A stretch of 35,401 nt of DNA from JTS-RE9 sp964649195 (GTDB lineage: Bacteria; Planctomycetota; Phycisphaerae; Phycisphaerales; Phycisphaeraceae). The notes under the pieces were generated by a model. The model had not been told where the DNA came from. It worked only from the letters and a program-made list of their open reading frames with translations, and ran no database searches. Below, piece by piece: positions 15,509 through 23,829 of the stretch; positions within the stretch are counted from its first letter, which is position 1; the number at the start of each line of letters is the position of its first letter. The stretch lies in assembly GCA_964649195.1 (NCBI GenBank), contig CAZYPK010000039.1:1-35401 (forward strand), in the 5' to 3' direction. The translations under genes and the position numbers were made by a program.

Positions 15509-16210
15509 TCAATTGATCTGCACGCCGTAGGGCAGTTTCTCGCTGCCTCGGTTGTAATCGAGAAGCCATTTGAGGTCGTGGTTTTCGATGTGGCCATCGA
15601 CGAAGCCGACGTTGGCGGTGTCGCCCGTATGGCGGTTGGTGCGCTCGAGCGTGATCGGATTCCAGTCCAGATCAAAATCCTCGATCACGCCTGCGGCGGT
15701 GTCCGATCCCTGGAAGAGGTAGGCGTCGCCGTTGTCCATGACCATGATGAGTTCGGCGGGGTTGCGGACGCGCTTGAGGCTGCGGCGGGACATCGAAGCG
15801 CTGGAGGAGAGGCCGTTGTAGTTCCAGCCGTAGTTGCCATCGGCATCCGTGTGCGGCGGCGGATACGGGTCCGGGCTGGTCGGGCAGTCATGAATCCGGG
15901 CATTGGCAACATAAGGATCCAGGTAATAAGGCCAATCCCACCACGACTCGATCACAGCGCCGGGATTGTGCAGATGCGGCTTGATCAGCTTGCCGTTCTC
16001 GTGGCTGTAGGAACCGGCGGGGAAGCGTTCATCGTTGTTGGTGCAGTAGTTGATGAAGGCCACCGAAAGCTGCCGGAGATGGTTCACGCAGTTGATGCGA
16101 CGATTGGATTCCCGAACATGGCCCAGCGCGGGAAGCAGCAGCGAGAGAAGCAAGGCGATCAGCGAGATCACCATGATGGTTTCAACCAGCGTGAAGGCGC
16201 GGCGGGTCAT
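15509..16210 (-). CDS. Prepilin-type (DUF1559-like) secreted protein
   Basis: A 233-aa protein with a type IV pilin-like leader: MTRRA then FTLVETIMVISLIALLLSLLLPAL, with conserved Glu5 after the cleavage point and Ala rather than Gly at -1. The globular part has a planctomycete DUF1559 look, with NCVNHLRQL, HDCPTSPDP, a WNYNGLSSSASMS segment, and near the C-terminus NVGFVDGHIENH (the FxDGH motif). Planctomycetes encode many such pseudopilins; what they assemble into is unknown. GAGGAT seven nt upstream supports CAT 16208-16210. Its neighbour 56 nt upstream is of the same type, and the convergent pdxH ends 29 nt away. Confidence 0.82.
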   Translation of the reverse strand: MTRRAFTLVETIMVISLIALLLSLLLPALGHVRESNRRINCVNHLRQLSVAFINYCTNNDERFPAGSYSHENGKLIKPHLHNPGAVIESWWDWPYYLDPYVANARIHDCPTSPDPYPPPHTDADGNYGWNYNGLSSSASMSRRSLKRVRNPAELIMVMDNGDAYLFQGSDTAAGVIEDFDLDWNPITLERTNRHTGDTANVGFVDGHIENHDLKWLLDYNRGSEKLPYGVQIN

Positions 16211-16266
16211 GGGAAAATCCTCAGACCCGCACACGGGAGTGCGCGGGCTTTGGGGCTGAAAGTTTC

Positions 16267-17142
16267 TTACTGGTAGTAATACTTCTTGTAGTTGGCGCCG
16301 TTGAGCACGGTGTTGGTGACCTTGAGATTCGGATGAATCAGGTACCAGTTGGCGGCGGCGACCATGTGGGCGTTCATGTAGGTTTCGATGAGCTTTGGCG
16401 TGGGGTTGAACCACTCCACATGACCGTCGCAGAAGCCGATGTTCAGGCCGTGCTCCATGTGGTTGTTGACGGGATCGGGCCAGTTGTTGATGTTGACGGA
16501 GTTGACATCGCCGCCCTGGTCGCTGTCGAGGATGATCAGTTCGTTGGATGCGGATTTGACGTTGCGTCGGGTCTTGAGGGTGGAGCTGCTCTTGGCGTTG
16601 GTGGCGTCGTAGCTGGGCATGCCGGGGAGGACGCCGCGCTGCTGGTTCATGGTGCCCAGCAGGTTGCCGTTCCAGTCGGTGCCGTCGGGGAAGATGGCCG
16701 GGCCGTCGTTCCAGGCGAAGAGTTCGTAGCTGTGGCCGGTTTCATCGAGGGCGTTGCTCGCCGCCGTGACCAGATCGTGAGGCACCTGTCTGCCGAAGAC
16801 CTGCTCACTGGTGGCATACATCACGTCCCTGCGAATTTTGTTTTCGGTGCTGGGGCAGATGGCGATGTTGGGATCGTTCAGATAGCCGGGATAGAGAAAC
16901 GCGATGGCATCATCGGAGCCTGAGCGCGTGGGGATGTAAATCTTCGACGGCATGTCGTTGGAGTGCGACAGCGTGGCGAGCATGAACTGTCTTTGATTCG
17001 ACCGGCAGCGAACACGCCGGGCTTCTTCCATCGCCTTGAGAATGGACGGCGAAACAATCGCAACGATGACGACGATGATGGAGACGACGACCAGCATTTC
17101 GGTGATCGTGAATGCGAAGGACGATCGGGAGTGAATCTTCAT
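16267..17142 (-). CDS. Prepilin-type (DUF1559-like) secreted protein
   Basis: A 291-aa pseudopilin. The leader MKIHSRSSFA precedes FTITEMLVVVSIIVVIVAIV (Glu5 conserved, Ala at -1), then RCRSNQRQFMLATLSHSNDM, an ICPSTENKIRRD segment and the C-terminal NIGFCDGHVEWF motif. A strong ribosome site (GGAGG, about 7 nt before the ATG at 17142) fixes the start. It lies between the PEP-CTERM gene and the second pseudopilin on the same strand, so the three may form one operon for surface or secretion functions. A palindrome at 17159-17185 separates it from the PEP-CTERM gene and may uncouple expression. Confidence 0.83.
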   Translation of the reverse strand: MKIHSRSSFAFTITEMLVVVSIIVVIVAIVSPSILKAMEEARRVRCRSNQRQFMLATLSHSNDMPSKIYIPTRSGSDDAIAFLYPGYLNDPNIAICPSTENKIRRDVMYATSEQVFGRQVPHDLVTAASNALDETGHSYELFAWNDGPAIFPDGTDWNGNLLGTMNQQRGVLPGMPSYDATNAKSSSTLKTRRNVKSASNELIILDSDQGGDVNSVNINNWPDPVNNHMEHGLNIGFCDGHVEWFNPTPKLIETYMNAHMVAAANWYLIHPNLKVTNTVLNGANYKKYYYQ

Positions 17143-17158
17143 ATATATGCCTCCGGAA

Positions 17159-17185
17159 GGCACGGCGGCTTGAAGCCGCCGTGCC
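17159..17185. terminator. 12-bp-stem palindrome between the PEP-CTERM and prepilin-like genes
   Basis: GGCACGGCGGCT and AGCCGCCGTGCC pair perfectly around TGA. It begins 10 nt after the PEP-CTERM stop (minus strand) and ends just before the ribosome site of the next gene. No T-run follows. The outer GGCACGG...CCGTGCC is identical to a palindrome inside the coding sequence at 28945-28971. Confidence 0.55.
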
Positions 17186-17195
17186 TGATCGATGA

Positions 17196-19379
17196 TCAAG
17201 CGCGTTTGTTTCGGCGGGTGGCCAGGACCAGACCGCCCAGGCCCAGCAGCACGAGCGATGCCGGTTCGGGGATGTCGCTGCTGCTGCTGGCGGATGCGAG
17301 GCCGAAGCGGATGAAGGCGAAGGAGAAGTCGGTGTCCTGGCGTGCGCCGGGGCCGGAGTTGGCGTCGTAGCCTCGGATGACGAAGGTGTCACCATCGGCG
17401 AAGTAGGTGAGGTAGTTGTCGTTGCTGTCGCCGCCGCCTGCGACAGGGCCGTGATTGGCGGTGAGCAGGAGCATGCCGGTGAGGGGCGATTCGCCGTCAA
17501 TGTTGAGCAGGTATTCGCCCAGGGCGGAGCGGGTGAGGGTGAAGGCGCCGACGGAATCGATGATGAAGCCGTCATCGGCGATGGCGCCCATGATCATGTC
17601 GGGGGTGGACTTGGGGATGAAGACGTAGCTGTAGGTGTTGTTGGCGGTGGTGTCGAGAGCTCCGCCGTTGTCGCGGACGTGGACGGTCCAGCCGCCGGCG
17701 CCGTTGGGGTTGGCGGTGGCGAAGTTGTCGGTGTTGCCGAAGCCGTTGACGAAGAGGAACCCATCGGTGGCGCTGTTGACGCCGGAAAGGTTGAGGGTGG
17801 CGACACCGGCGGCGCTGGCGACGTTATGGGCGGCTTGGAATCCGGAGGCGTTGGGGAAGAAGGCGACGGCGAAGTCGGCGTTCATTTCACCGAGGTTGCC
17901 GCCGTCGAGTGCGGTGGAGGCGACGAGGTACTTGTCGCCGGAAATCCAAGGCAGGTGGATGGCGATGCCGGAGAGCCCGCCGGTGGCGGAGTTATTGCGG
18001 AAATCCTCGCGTGCGGTGGCGAGCAGCACGCCGTCGGCGGGGTTCATCGCCGTGCCGAGCCAGGCGATGGTGTTGTCGCCGCGGTTGCTGGCGGCAATGC
18101 CCAGTCCGCGCGAGCCTTCGATGACCAGCGCGAAATTGCCATCGCTGTTGTTGCCGCTGTTGAATTCGGTCACTTTGACATTGGCGGCGGCGACGGCGTT
18201 GGGATTGAAGGCGGGCAGTGCGGCGCCGGGGTTCGTCGGTGCGCCGCTGAAGGGAATGAAGGCGAAATTGAAGGCGGCTTCGGGCGAGGTGATGGCCTGA
18301 AGTCCGGGCACCACATTGCCGGCAACGGTCTGATCGCCGGTCAGATCGCGGGTCTGAATTTCCCAGCCGGTGGCTGTGGCTTCGTAGGTGACGATGTTAT
18401 CGACGTTGGCCGCGCCAAAGCCTTCCGCCGAGATGAGCAGGACGCCGGAGGTGGGCGTCTGACCGGCAATCTCCAGCAGGTAACGACCGCTGGCGATGGA
18501 TCGGATGGTGAAATCACCCTGGCTCAGAAGTGCGCCTGCGCCATCGGTGTCACTGGCGGCATTGCCGCCACCGGAGATTCGCCCCAGGGTCAGACCCGGC
18601 GTGTTCTTGGGGATATAGACGAAGGCGACGGGATCCTGCTCGAGGCCGGCGCCATTGGTACCGTTGTCCTTGATGCCGAACTGGAACGCGGCGCCGTCGG
18701 CGGAAGGACGCGAGAGTGCGTAGTTGTCCTCGTTCTTGCCGCCGTTGACCAGCACGATGCCGTCAACGCGCGAGTCCACGCCGGGCAGCACAAGGTCGGC
18801 GCGGCCGCCGCCCAAGTCCTTGAACTCGGCGCCGAGCGTGACATTGGGAGAACTCAGCAGCGAAGTGATCGGCCCGCCGTTGGCGGAGTTGCGGGAGATG
18901 CCGCCGGTCCAGCCGTCGGCATAAGGAAAGTAGCCGGCGGCGATGTCGATGTTCATCTCCAAACCGTTTTGCGAATGAAAGACGGGAATGAAGTACGAAC
19001 CGCCGGAAACCTCGACGGCACTGGTGGCCATCGAGAAACCGGTGAGGTTGCCTTCCGTGCCGCCGACCGCATCGTTGTTGCGTCCGTTCTGTCGCACGGA
19101 GGTGATGAGGATGCCGCCGGCCACGTCATCGGCATTCGATGCGCCGATGGTGACGTTGTAGTCGCCGCGATTGCTCGCAAGAGGGACGGAGAAACCGGGC
19201 GTTGCCTGCGGCGTGCTGATGATGATGCCGGGGTTCGTCGCGTGGTTCGCGGCGTTGTTCGTCGAGTTCAACTGGATGACCTGAATGTTGCCGTATTCAA
19301 GGGCATGCGCCTGTTGCCCGACGACGGCGGTGATGAACGCTGCGGAGATGGCGGCAATCTTTCCACTGTTTCCTCTCAT
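17196..19379 (-). CDS. PEP-CTERM surface protein with two tandem homologous domains
   Basis: A 727-aa exported protein. The signal peptide covers residues 1 to about 27 (MRGNSGKIAAISAAF...AHA). The C-terminus carries a PEP-CTERM sorting signal: IPEP motif, hydrophobic stretch LVLLGLGGLVLA, then RRNKRA. This is recognised by an exosortase (EpsH/XrtA type), not in this window. The mature protein has two copies of a ~340-residue domain; markers repeat in order (NIQVIQLNS/NVKVTEFNS, ASNRGD, DGVLLATARE-like, LPGVDSRVDGIVLVNG/LSGVNSATDGFLFVNG, FVYIPKNTP/YVFIPKSTP). The role is unknown, perhaps extracellular matrix. AGGAAGGA about 9 nt before ATG 19379 supports the start. The composite repeat lies upstream. 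Confidence 0.85.
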   Translation of the reverse strand: MRGNSGKIAAISAAFITAVVGQQAHALEYGNIQVIQLNSTNNAANHATNPGIIISTPQATPGFSVPLASNRGDYNVTIGASNADDVAGGILITSVRQNGRNNDAVGGTEGNLTGFSMATSAVEVSGGSYFIPVFHSQNGLEMNIDIAAGYFPYADGWTGGISRNSANGGPITSLLSSPNVTLGAEFKDLGGGRADLVLPGVDSRVDGIVLVNGGKNEDNYALSRPSADGAAFQFGIKDNGTNGAGLEQDPVAFVYIPKNTPGLTLGRISGGGNAASDTDGAGALLSQGDFTIRSIASGRYLLEIAGQTPTSGVLLISAEGFGAANVDNIVTYEATATGWEIQTRDLTGDQTVAGNVVPGLQAITSPEAAFNFAFIPFSGAPTNPGAALPAFNPNAVAAANVKVTEFNSGNNSDGNFALVIEGSRGLGIAASNRGDNTIAWLGTAMNPADGVLLATAREDFRNNSATGGLSGIAIHLPWISGDKYLVASTALDGGNLGEMNADFAVAFFPNASGFQAAHNVASAAGVATLNLSGVNSATDGFLFVNGFGNTDNFATANPNGAGGWTVHVRDNGGALDTTANNTYSYVFIPKSTPDMIMGAIADDGFIIDSVGAFTLTRSALGEYLLNIDGESPLTGMLLLTANHGPVAGGGDSNDNYLTYFADGDTFVIRGYDANSGPGARQDTDFSFAFIRFGLASASSSSDIPEPASLVLLGLGGLVLATRRNKRA

Positions 19380-19892
19380 GATGCTCAATCCTTCCTGAAT
19401 GGGGTGACTGGGGTTGCATGGCGATGACATCCGCCACGCTTGAAGCACGATGACGCTCCGGCTGAAAGCCACGATCCGCAAACAGCCCAAGCATCCGATC
19501 CTGCCCCGGCAAGCGGAGGCATTGTGAGGCGGCAACATTTGATGAACGTGGGGGAACCGTGAGAAGTGCGCCAAAACCGTGCGAGGAATGCGTTGGGGGA
19601 AAAAGTTCCGAGTTCCGAGTTCCGGGTTTCGAGTTGAAAGGCAAGGGGAAAAAGGCACGAAGGGGGAAAAGGGGAAGGCACGAAGACTGAATGCTGAAGG
19701 CTGAAGGCTGAAGGAGGAGAATGGCCAATGGCCATTGCAAAGTGCAAATTGCAAAATGGCGGAGCAGGCAACCCAACCACCGGGGGATGTACGCCTCAAC
19801 TCGGAACTCGGAACCCGGAACCCGAAACTCGGAACTTTCCCCCCCTTCGTGCCTTCGTGCCTCAATGCCTTCGTGCCTTTCCCCCTTCCCTC
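19380..19892. repeat. Intergenic composite repeat (copy A), with an inverted partial second half
   Basis: No gene seen. From about 19604 the DNA is a mosaic of short reiterated words: GTTCCGAG x3, GGCACGAAG x2, GGCTGAA x3, then AATGGCCAATGGCCATTGCA and TTGCAAAATGGCGGAGCAGG (19719-19770). From about 19795 the first words return in inverse orientation (AACTCGGAACTCGGAACCC, CCTTCGTGCCTTCGTGCC). The ~190-bp left half recurs in opposite orientation at 26923-27097 with the same word order. The first ~220 nt (19380-19600) are unique and presumably hold the PEP-CTERM promoter, which I could not pick out. Confidence 0.65.
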
Positions 19893-22259
19893 TCACTCTC
19901 TCCTCGTGATGCAGACCACGCAAGGCATGGGCGGTTTGCCCGGTGTGCCCGATGGATAGTTGCTTCCCAGCAGGACCGTGCGCTTCTGGTCGAACAGTTT
20001 TCCATCGCGAGCGCGAATGCTCATGTTGCGTTGTTCCTGCGTGGGCACGCCTGCGAACATGCCGCGCGGGCCGTGCAGTTCGCCGGGATGCTGCACCGAG
20101 AGGATGAGCGTCCTGCCATCGGGGGTGAAGGTGGGACCGGTCAGTTCGCACTCCATCGGACCGATGGCGAAGCATTGCGGGATGCCGGCCTTGGGGCCGC
20201 GCGTGGGGATCATGAAGAGTGCGTTGTTGCCGAAGATGCCGACGAAGCGCGAGCCGCCCGGCTGCGTCTTCTCATCGGCACGGGTCACCGGCTGGTTGTG
20301 CGCAGGCGTGGTGATGTCCGTCACGATCCACATGTTGCCTTGCGGATCGAACGCGAGATTGTCCGCACAGGCGAACCCGCCCACGCGATCCTTGCCCGCA
20401 CCGGGGTCCGCCACCTCGCCGCTGGTGATGAATTTGCCCCACTTGAAGGTCATCGCCGCGGGATCGTTTCGATCTTCCACGAGCCTGTAAATCGCCCCGT
20501 ATTGCAGCGAATTTTTGCCGCGCGAGTGCGGGAAGATGCGCGTGTCGGGCGAGCCGTCGCCGGAACCGGTCGAATCGGTGAAGGCGATGTAAACGCTCTT
20601 GTCAATCGGATGAACCTCGATATCCTCCGGGCGCGACAGCGGTGTGCCGCCCACGGCATTGGCCATCGCAAACGCATCAAGCTGAATCACCCACTCCTGA
20701 TGCTCGCGCAGTTTCTCCGGCGAGAGCTTGCGGCCTGCCGGCGGCTGCACGAGATCGGCCAACGTGACCTGTGCGAACTTCCTGCCGGTGAACTTTTCAA
20801 TGCCGCCGGCCCACTCGGCAGGCGACACCCTCCGGCCTTCAAATCCGCCCTCGCTGACGGCCACGTGACCGCCCATCGGTTTCATGCGGATCACCCCGTT
20901 AAGCGGCAGCGAACTCACATGCCCGCGATCAGGCAGCCACATGTGACCGCTCGAACAATGCCTCGGCTGCGGCAACACCACCGGCGAGTCGGGCGACACC
21001 GCCACCCAGCGACCCGTGAAGTCTCCATTCCACTGCGAAACATAGAGCGTGCCCTTGCGCAGCAGACGCGAATTCGTCTTCGCCCTGGGATCACGCACCA
21101 CTTCATCACTGACGAATTTCCAGACGTGGCCGCCGCGCCGATCATCGCCCATGTAAGCGATCAGCTTCTTCCCCTGCTCCACGCGCAGCGCCACATTCTC
21201 ATGCCGAAACCGCCCCAGCGTCTTGTGCTTGCGGATCGTGCCCCTGGCGGGATCAACCTCCACCACCCACCCAAACTCCCGGCCATCGAGCGGCGGCTCG
21301 CAACCCTGCCCCAGCCCTTCAAACTCAAACGGCAACCCGATCTCCGCATGAGCCCCCACGCCCTTGAACTGCTGCTTCACATTCCCCAGAGGCGAGCCAT
21401 CGGGCGCGGTCCACTCCGTCGCCTGGTCCTGAAAATTCTCCTCGCAGGAAAGGAACGTGCCCCAGGGCGTCGTCTCGCCCGAGCAGTTGGAGAAGGTGCC
21501 CACCGGCTGATCGATGCCGGTGAATCGTTTGTGATCGCCTGCCGATCGAACCACTTCGAATCGGCCGTTTTCCAACCGTTTCACATGCACGATCGTGATG
21601 CCAAGATCCGCCATCGCCGCCTGGCACATCGTGCGGATCGCGGCAAGCGTTGTGGGCTTGAGCTTGGCGACCTCATCAGGATTTTCCAGGTCGATGCGAT
21701 GCGTGTCGAGCAGGTCGCCATCGATCTCAAGCCGACCATCGGGATAGCGGGCCTTGTCAGGATCGGCGATGAGCCGAACGCGCGGCAGCCGATGGCCATG
21801 AGCGGCCTCAAATCCCGCCAGCCACGGCCGGCCTGAAATGTATTCGTGATTGACGATGAGATAGAACTCATCGCGCCTGCCTTCGATGGGCGCCAGGCCG
21901 GTGTAGTCCGCATTGAAGCCGAACGAAATCTGCTTGTTCACCGGCCCCAGTTTGTCACCCCATTGCACCACCACCTCGCTGCGAAAACCGCGAGGCAGCA
22001 TCAGTTCATCGCGCACTTCATACGCACCCAGACGCACCGCATCGCGGATGTCAGCGCGATCACCCGGCAATGGCACCGGATAATCCACCGGCACCCAGTT
22101 GGGCGACCCATCCGCCGCAACCCACGCCCCCGGAGTCCCCGGAATCGCCGCCGCCTCGCAATGCAGCGGCCCCAGCGCATGAGTCAACGCGGAAGCCGTG
22201 GCGCCAAGGCCGACGTATTTAAGAAAGGAGCGACGGTCGATATCTTCATCTGCGGCCAT
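19893..22259 (-). CDS. Tat-exported PhoX/DUF839 family protein, putative alkaline phosphatase
   Basis: A 788-aa protein with a Tat signal (DRRSFLKYVGLGATAS, R9-R10). PhoX-type enzymes are periplasmic calcium/iron phosphatases releasing phosphate from organic esters. Family markers seen: NKQISFGFNADYTG, YLIVNHEY, the NCSGETTPWGTFLSCEENF block, RPEDIEVHP, FTDSTG, and CADNLAFDPQGNMWIVTD near the C-terminus. The protein is in the range of long PhoX relatives. CAT 22257-22259 is chosen for GGAG about 6 nt upstream; ATG 22283 would add eight residues with no ribosome site. It is on the same strand as the PEP-CTERM gene but separated by the composite repeat. No Pho box was identified. Confidence 0.85.
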   Translation of the reverse strand: MAADEDIDRRSFLKYVGLGATASALTHALGPLHCEAAAIPGTPGAWVAADGSPNWVPVDYPVPLPGDRADIRDAVRLGAYEVRDELMLPRGFRSEVVVQWGDKLGPVNKQISFGFNADYTGLAPIEGRRDEFYLIVNHEYISGRPWLAGFEAAHGHRLPRVRLIADPDKARYPDGRLEIDGDLLDTHRIDLENPDEVAKLKPTTLAAIRTMCQAAMADLGITIVHVKRLENGRFEVVRSAGDHKRFTGIDQPVGTFSNCSGETTPWGTFLSCEENFQDQATEWTAPDGSPLGNVKQQFKGVGAHAEIGLPFEFEGLGQGCEPPLDGREFGWVVEVDPARGTIRKHKTLGRFRHENVALRVEQGKKLIAYMGDDRRGGHVWKFVSDEVVRDPRAKTNSRLLRKGTLYVSQWNGDFTGRWVAVSPDSPVVLPQPRHCSSGHMWLPDRGHVSSLPLNGVIRMKPMGGHVAVSEGGFEGRRVSPAEWAGGIEKFTGRKFAQVTLADLVQPPAGRKLSPEKLREHQEWVIQLDAFAMANAVGGTPLSRPEDIEVHPIDKSVYIAFTDSTGSGDGSPDTRIFPHSRGKNSLQYGAIYRLVEDRNDPAAMTFKWGKFITSGEVADPGAGKDRVGGFACADNLAFDPQGNMWIVTDITTPAHNQPVTRADEKTQPGGSRFVGIFGNNALFMIPTRGPKAGIPQCFAIGPMECELTGPTFTPDGRTLILSVQHPGELHGPRGMFAGVPTQEQRNMSIRARDGKLFDQKRTVLLGSNYPSGTPGKPPMPCVVCITRRE

Positions 22260-22323
22260 GCTTGTCTCCAAAGGAGCAGACATTCTGCCGCGTGATGGTT
22301 AAAGAATGATGAGCATCGGGTGA

Positions 22324-22407
22324 TGGCTGGGGCTGAGGCTCTGCGAAGCCTCAGCCCCAGCCACCCAAACTTTTCATGCACCCAAAACTTTTCACCCAAA
22401 ACTTTTC
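22324..22407. repeat. Hairpin of the GGCTGGGGCTGAG family plus three tandem ACCCAAAACTTTTC words
   Basis: TGGCTGGGGCTGAGGCT (22324-22340) and AGCCTCAGCCCCAGCCA (22347-22363) form a perfect 17-bp stem with a 6-nt loop. Directly after come ACCCAAACTTTTC (22363), ACCCAAAACTTTTC (22380) and ACCCAAAACTTTTC (22394). It lies between the adaptor gene's 3' end and the PhoX start. Related words flank the other two copies of this hairpin family. Confidence 0.6.
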
Positions 22408-22425
22408 ATACACCATCTCACCGTC

Positions 22426-23622
22426 TCACCGCCTCATCACAGCCACACCATCGACGATGCGATCGCTCGGATGAACAATCACCTGCTCGCCCTCGTCGAG
22501 TCCCTCAAGCACCTGCGCCGCCAGCGCCGTCTGCATTCCGATTTTGACGTGGCGTCGTTTCGCGCGATCGTTCTCCACGATGAACACCGCCCACTCCTGG
22601 CCATCGCGGAAAAGCGCGCTGCCGGGGACTTGCAGAACGCCTGTCTCCTCCTGGATGACGATGCGGACGCCGACGCGGTAGCCGTCACCGAGGGCGGCGC
22701 GGACATCGGGCGGATCGACGAAATCGACGATGACGTTGACGCGCTGCTCCTCGACTCCCAGCGACGAGACCTTGGTGAAGCCGGAAGGCTCGACGACGCG
22801 CACCTTGCCGCGAAGCGGCTGCGGGCCGCCCCAGTGATCGATGATCACCGCTGCGCCGCCGCGAATCTTCACCGCGTCGGTCGAGAGCACATCGATCTCC
22901 GCTTCGAGGTCGGAGGGGTCGCCGAACTCCAGAAGCGGCGTGCCGGCCTGGACCACGGCGGAGCTTTCCTGGAAGACGCGGAGCACGCGGCCGTTGCAAG
23001 GGGCGCGAATCTCGAAAATGGCGTCCGGGTCCGGGCCGTTGTCGGGGGCGGTGCGGATCAGGGCCGCCTTGGACTGGGCCAGGGCGAACCTGGCGATCTC
23101 CTGCGCGAACCTGGCGGAGTTGTATTCCTGCGTGCGCACGCGCTCCATCAGCACGGCATCGTCGTATTCCTTCTCGGTGGCGGCGTTGCGCTCGCGGAGC
23201 GAGCGCTGCTTGTCGGCGTCCTTCCTGGCCATCTCCATCATCGCGGCGGCGCGGTCGAGGTTCGGAATCGACTGGTCGAGCATCGACTGGGCCGCGTTCA
23301 CCCGGGCGACGGCCTCGACCTTGGCGCGAGGGTCGAGCAGCTCGGGGTCGCGCGGCTCGATGACGGCGAGCATCGTGGCGCCGGCGACGGCGTTGTCGCC
23401 CGGCTTGAGCTGGATGCGGATGAGCCGGCCGGCCAGCGGGGCGCTGATCACGTAACGATCCTTGATGCGCGTCTTGCCATCCTCATCGACGGTCACGCGC
23501 ATCGGACCGCGCGTGACCGCCGCGATATCGACCGGCGCCGGCTTGGGCAGAAACGCATGGACAATCAGCCCCGCAATGGCGAGGAGGAAGATGATGAGCA
23601 GGATGCGGCGAAAAGACTTCAT
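22426..23622 (-). CDS. HlyD/MacA-type periplasmic adaptor subunit of an export system
   Basis: A 398-aa membrane-fusion protein. An N-terminal anchor (ILLIIFLLAIAGLIVHAFL, residues about 7-25) is followed by a lipoyl/barrel-sandwich half (ISAPLAGRLIRIQLKPGDNAVAG), an alpha-hairpin about 100-190, the second lipoyl half (FEIRAPCNGRVLRVFQESSAVVQAGTPLLEFG) and beta-barrel and membrane-proximal domains ending in VLEGLDEGEQVIVHPSDRI. It would link the inner-membrane permease to an outer-membrane channel. GAGGC six nt before ATG 23622 supports the start. The ABC permease and ATPase it probably serves are upstream on the same strand, with the Panacea/57-aa genes in between. Confidence 0.87.
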   Translation of the reverse strand: MKSFRRILLIIFLLAIAGLIVHAFLPKPAPVDIAAVTRGPMRVTVDEDGKTRIKDRYVISAPLAGRLIRIQLKPGDNAVAGATMLAVIEPRDPELLDPRAKVEAVARVNAAQSMLDQSIPNLDRAAAMMEMARKDADKQRSLRERNAATEKEYDDAVLMERVRTQEYNSARFAQEIARFALAQSKAALIRTAPDNGPDPDAIFEIRAPCNGRVLRVFQESSAVVQAGTPLLEFGDPSDLEAEIDVLSTDAVKIRGGAAVIIDHWGGPQPLRGKVRVVEPSGFTKVSSLGVEEQRVNVIVDFVDPPDVRAALGDGYRVGVRIVIQEETGVLQVPGSALFRDGQEWAVFIVENDRAKRRHVKIGMQTALAAQVLEGLDEGEQVIVHPSDRIVDGVAVMRR

Positions 23623-23655
23623 GAGCAGCCTCGGAACGCGGGAGCACGGGCGAAA

Positions 23656-23829
23656 TCATTCATCGTCCAATGTCCCGAAAGAAACGATGCCGCGATAGCC
23701 CACGTGCCCGACTCGGTGAATCTCCAGAGTGGCTTCGTCATTACCGTAGCGAAACATGACGTGAAAGAGATGGGTGTCACCGTCAAACTCGCAGTCGAAG
23801 AAGAAGAGCAATCGAGCCTTATAAGGCAT
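23656..23829 (-). CDS. 57-aa small protein overlapping the Panacea gene
   Basis: A short frame of 57 residues starting at ATG 23829, eleven nt inside the 3' end of the DUF4065 gene in a different frame, and ending 33 nt before the adaptor start. The protein (MPYKARLLFFFDCEFDGDTH...) is rich in Phe, His, Asp and Gly, has no membrane helix, and reads as alternating beta strands (LFHVMFRY, ATLEIHR, RGIVSFG). I do not recognise a family. The overlap suggests translational coupling. Because Panacea domains neutralise diverse small toxins encoded beside them, it is a candidate toxin or third component. The ribosome site is weak (G-rich). Confidence 0.5.
   Translation of the reverse strand: MPYKARLLFFFDCEFDGDTHLFHVMFRYGNDEATLEIHRVGHVGYRGIVSFGTLDDE

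Noticed and set aside
17451..19427. 658-aa Gly/Val-rich plus-strand frame
   Set aside because: It is antisense to the PEP-CTERM gene; the repetitive GG/VG composition mirrors the duplicated Ala/Asn-rich protein on the other strand.
19604..19892. CRISPR-like array
   Set aside because: The repeated words are short, adjacent and variable, with no regular spacer length and no cas genes; it is a composite repeat instead.
19728..21836. 702-aa plus-strand frame
   Set aside because: It starts in the composite repeat and runs antisense to PhoX; Arg/His/Ala-rich without domains.
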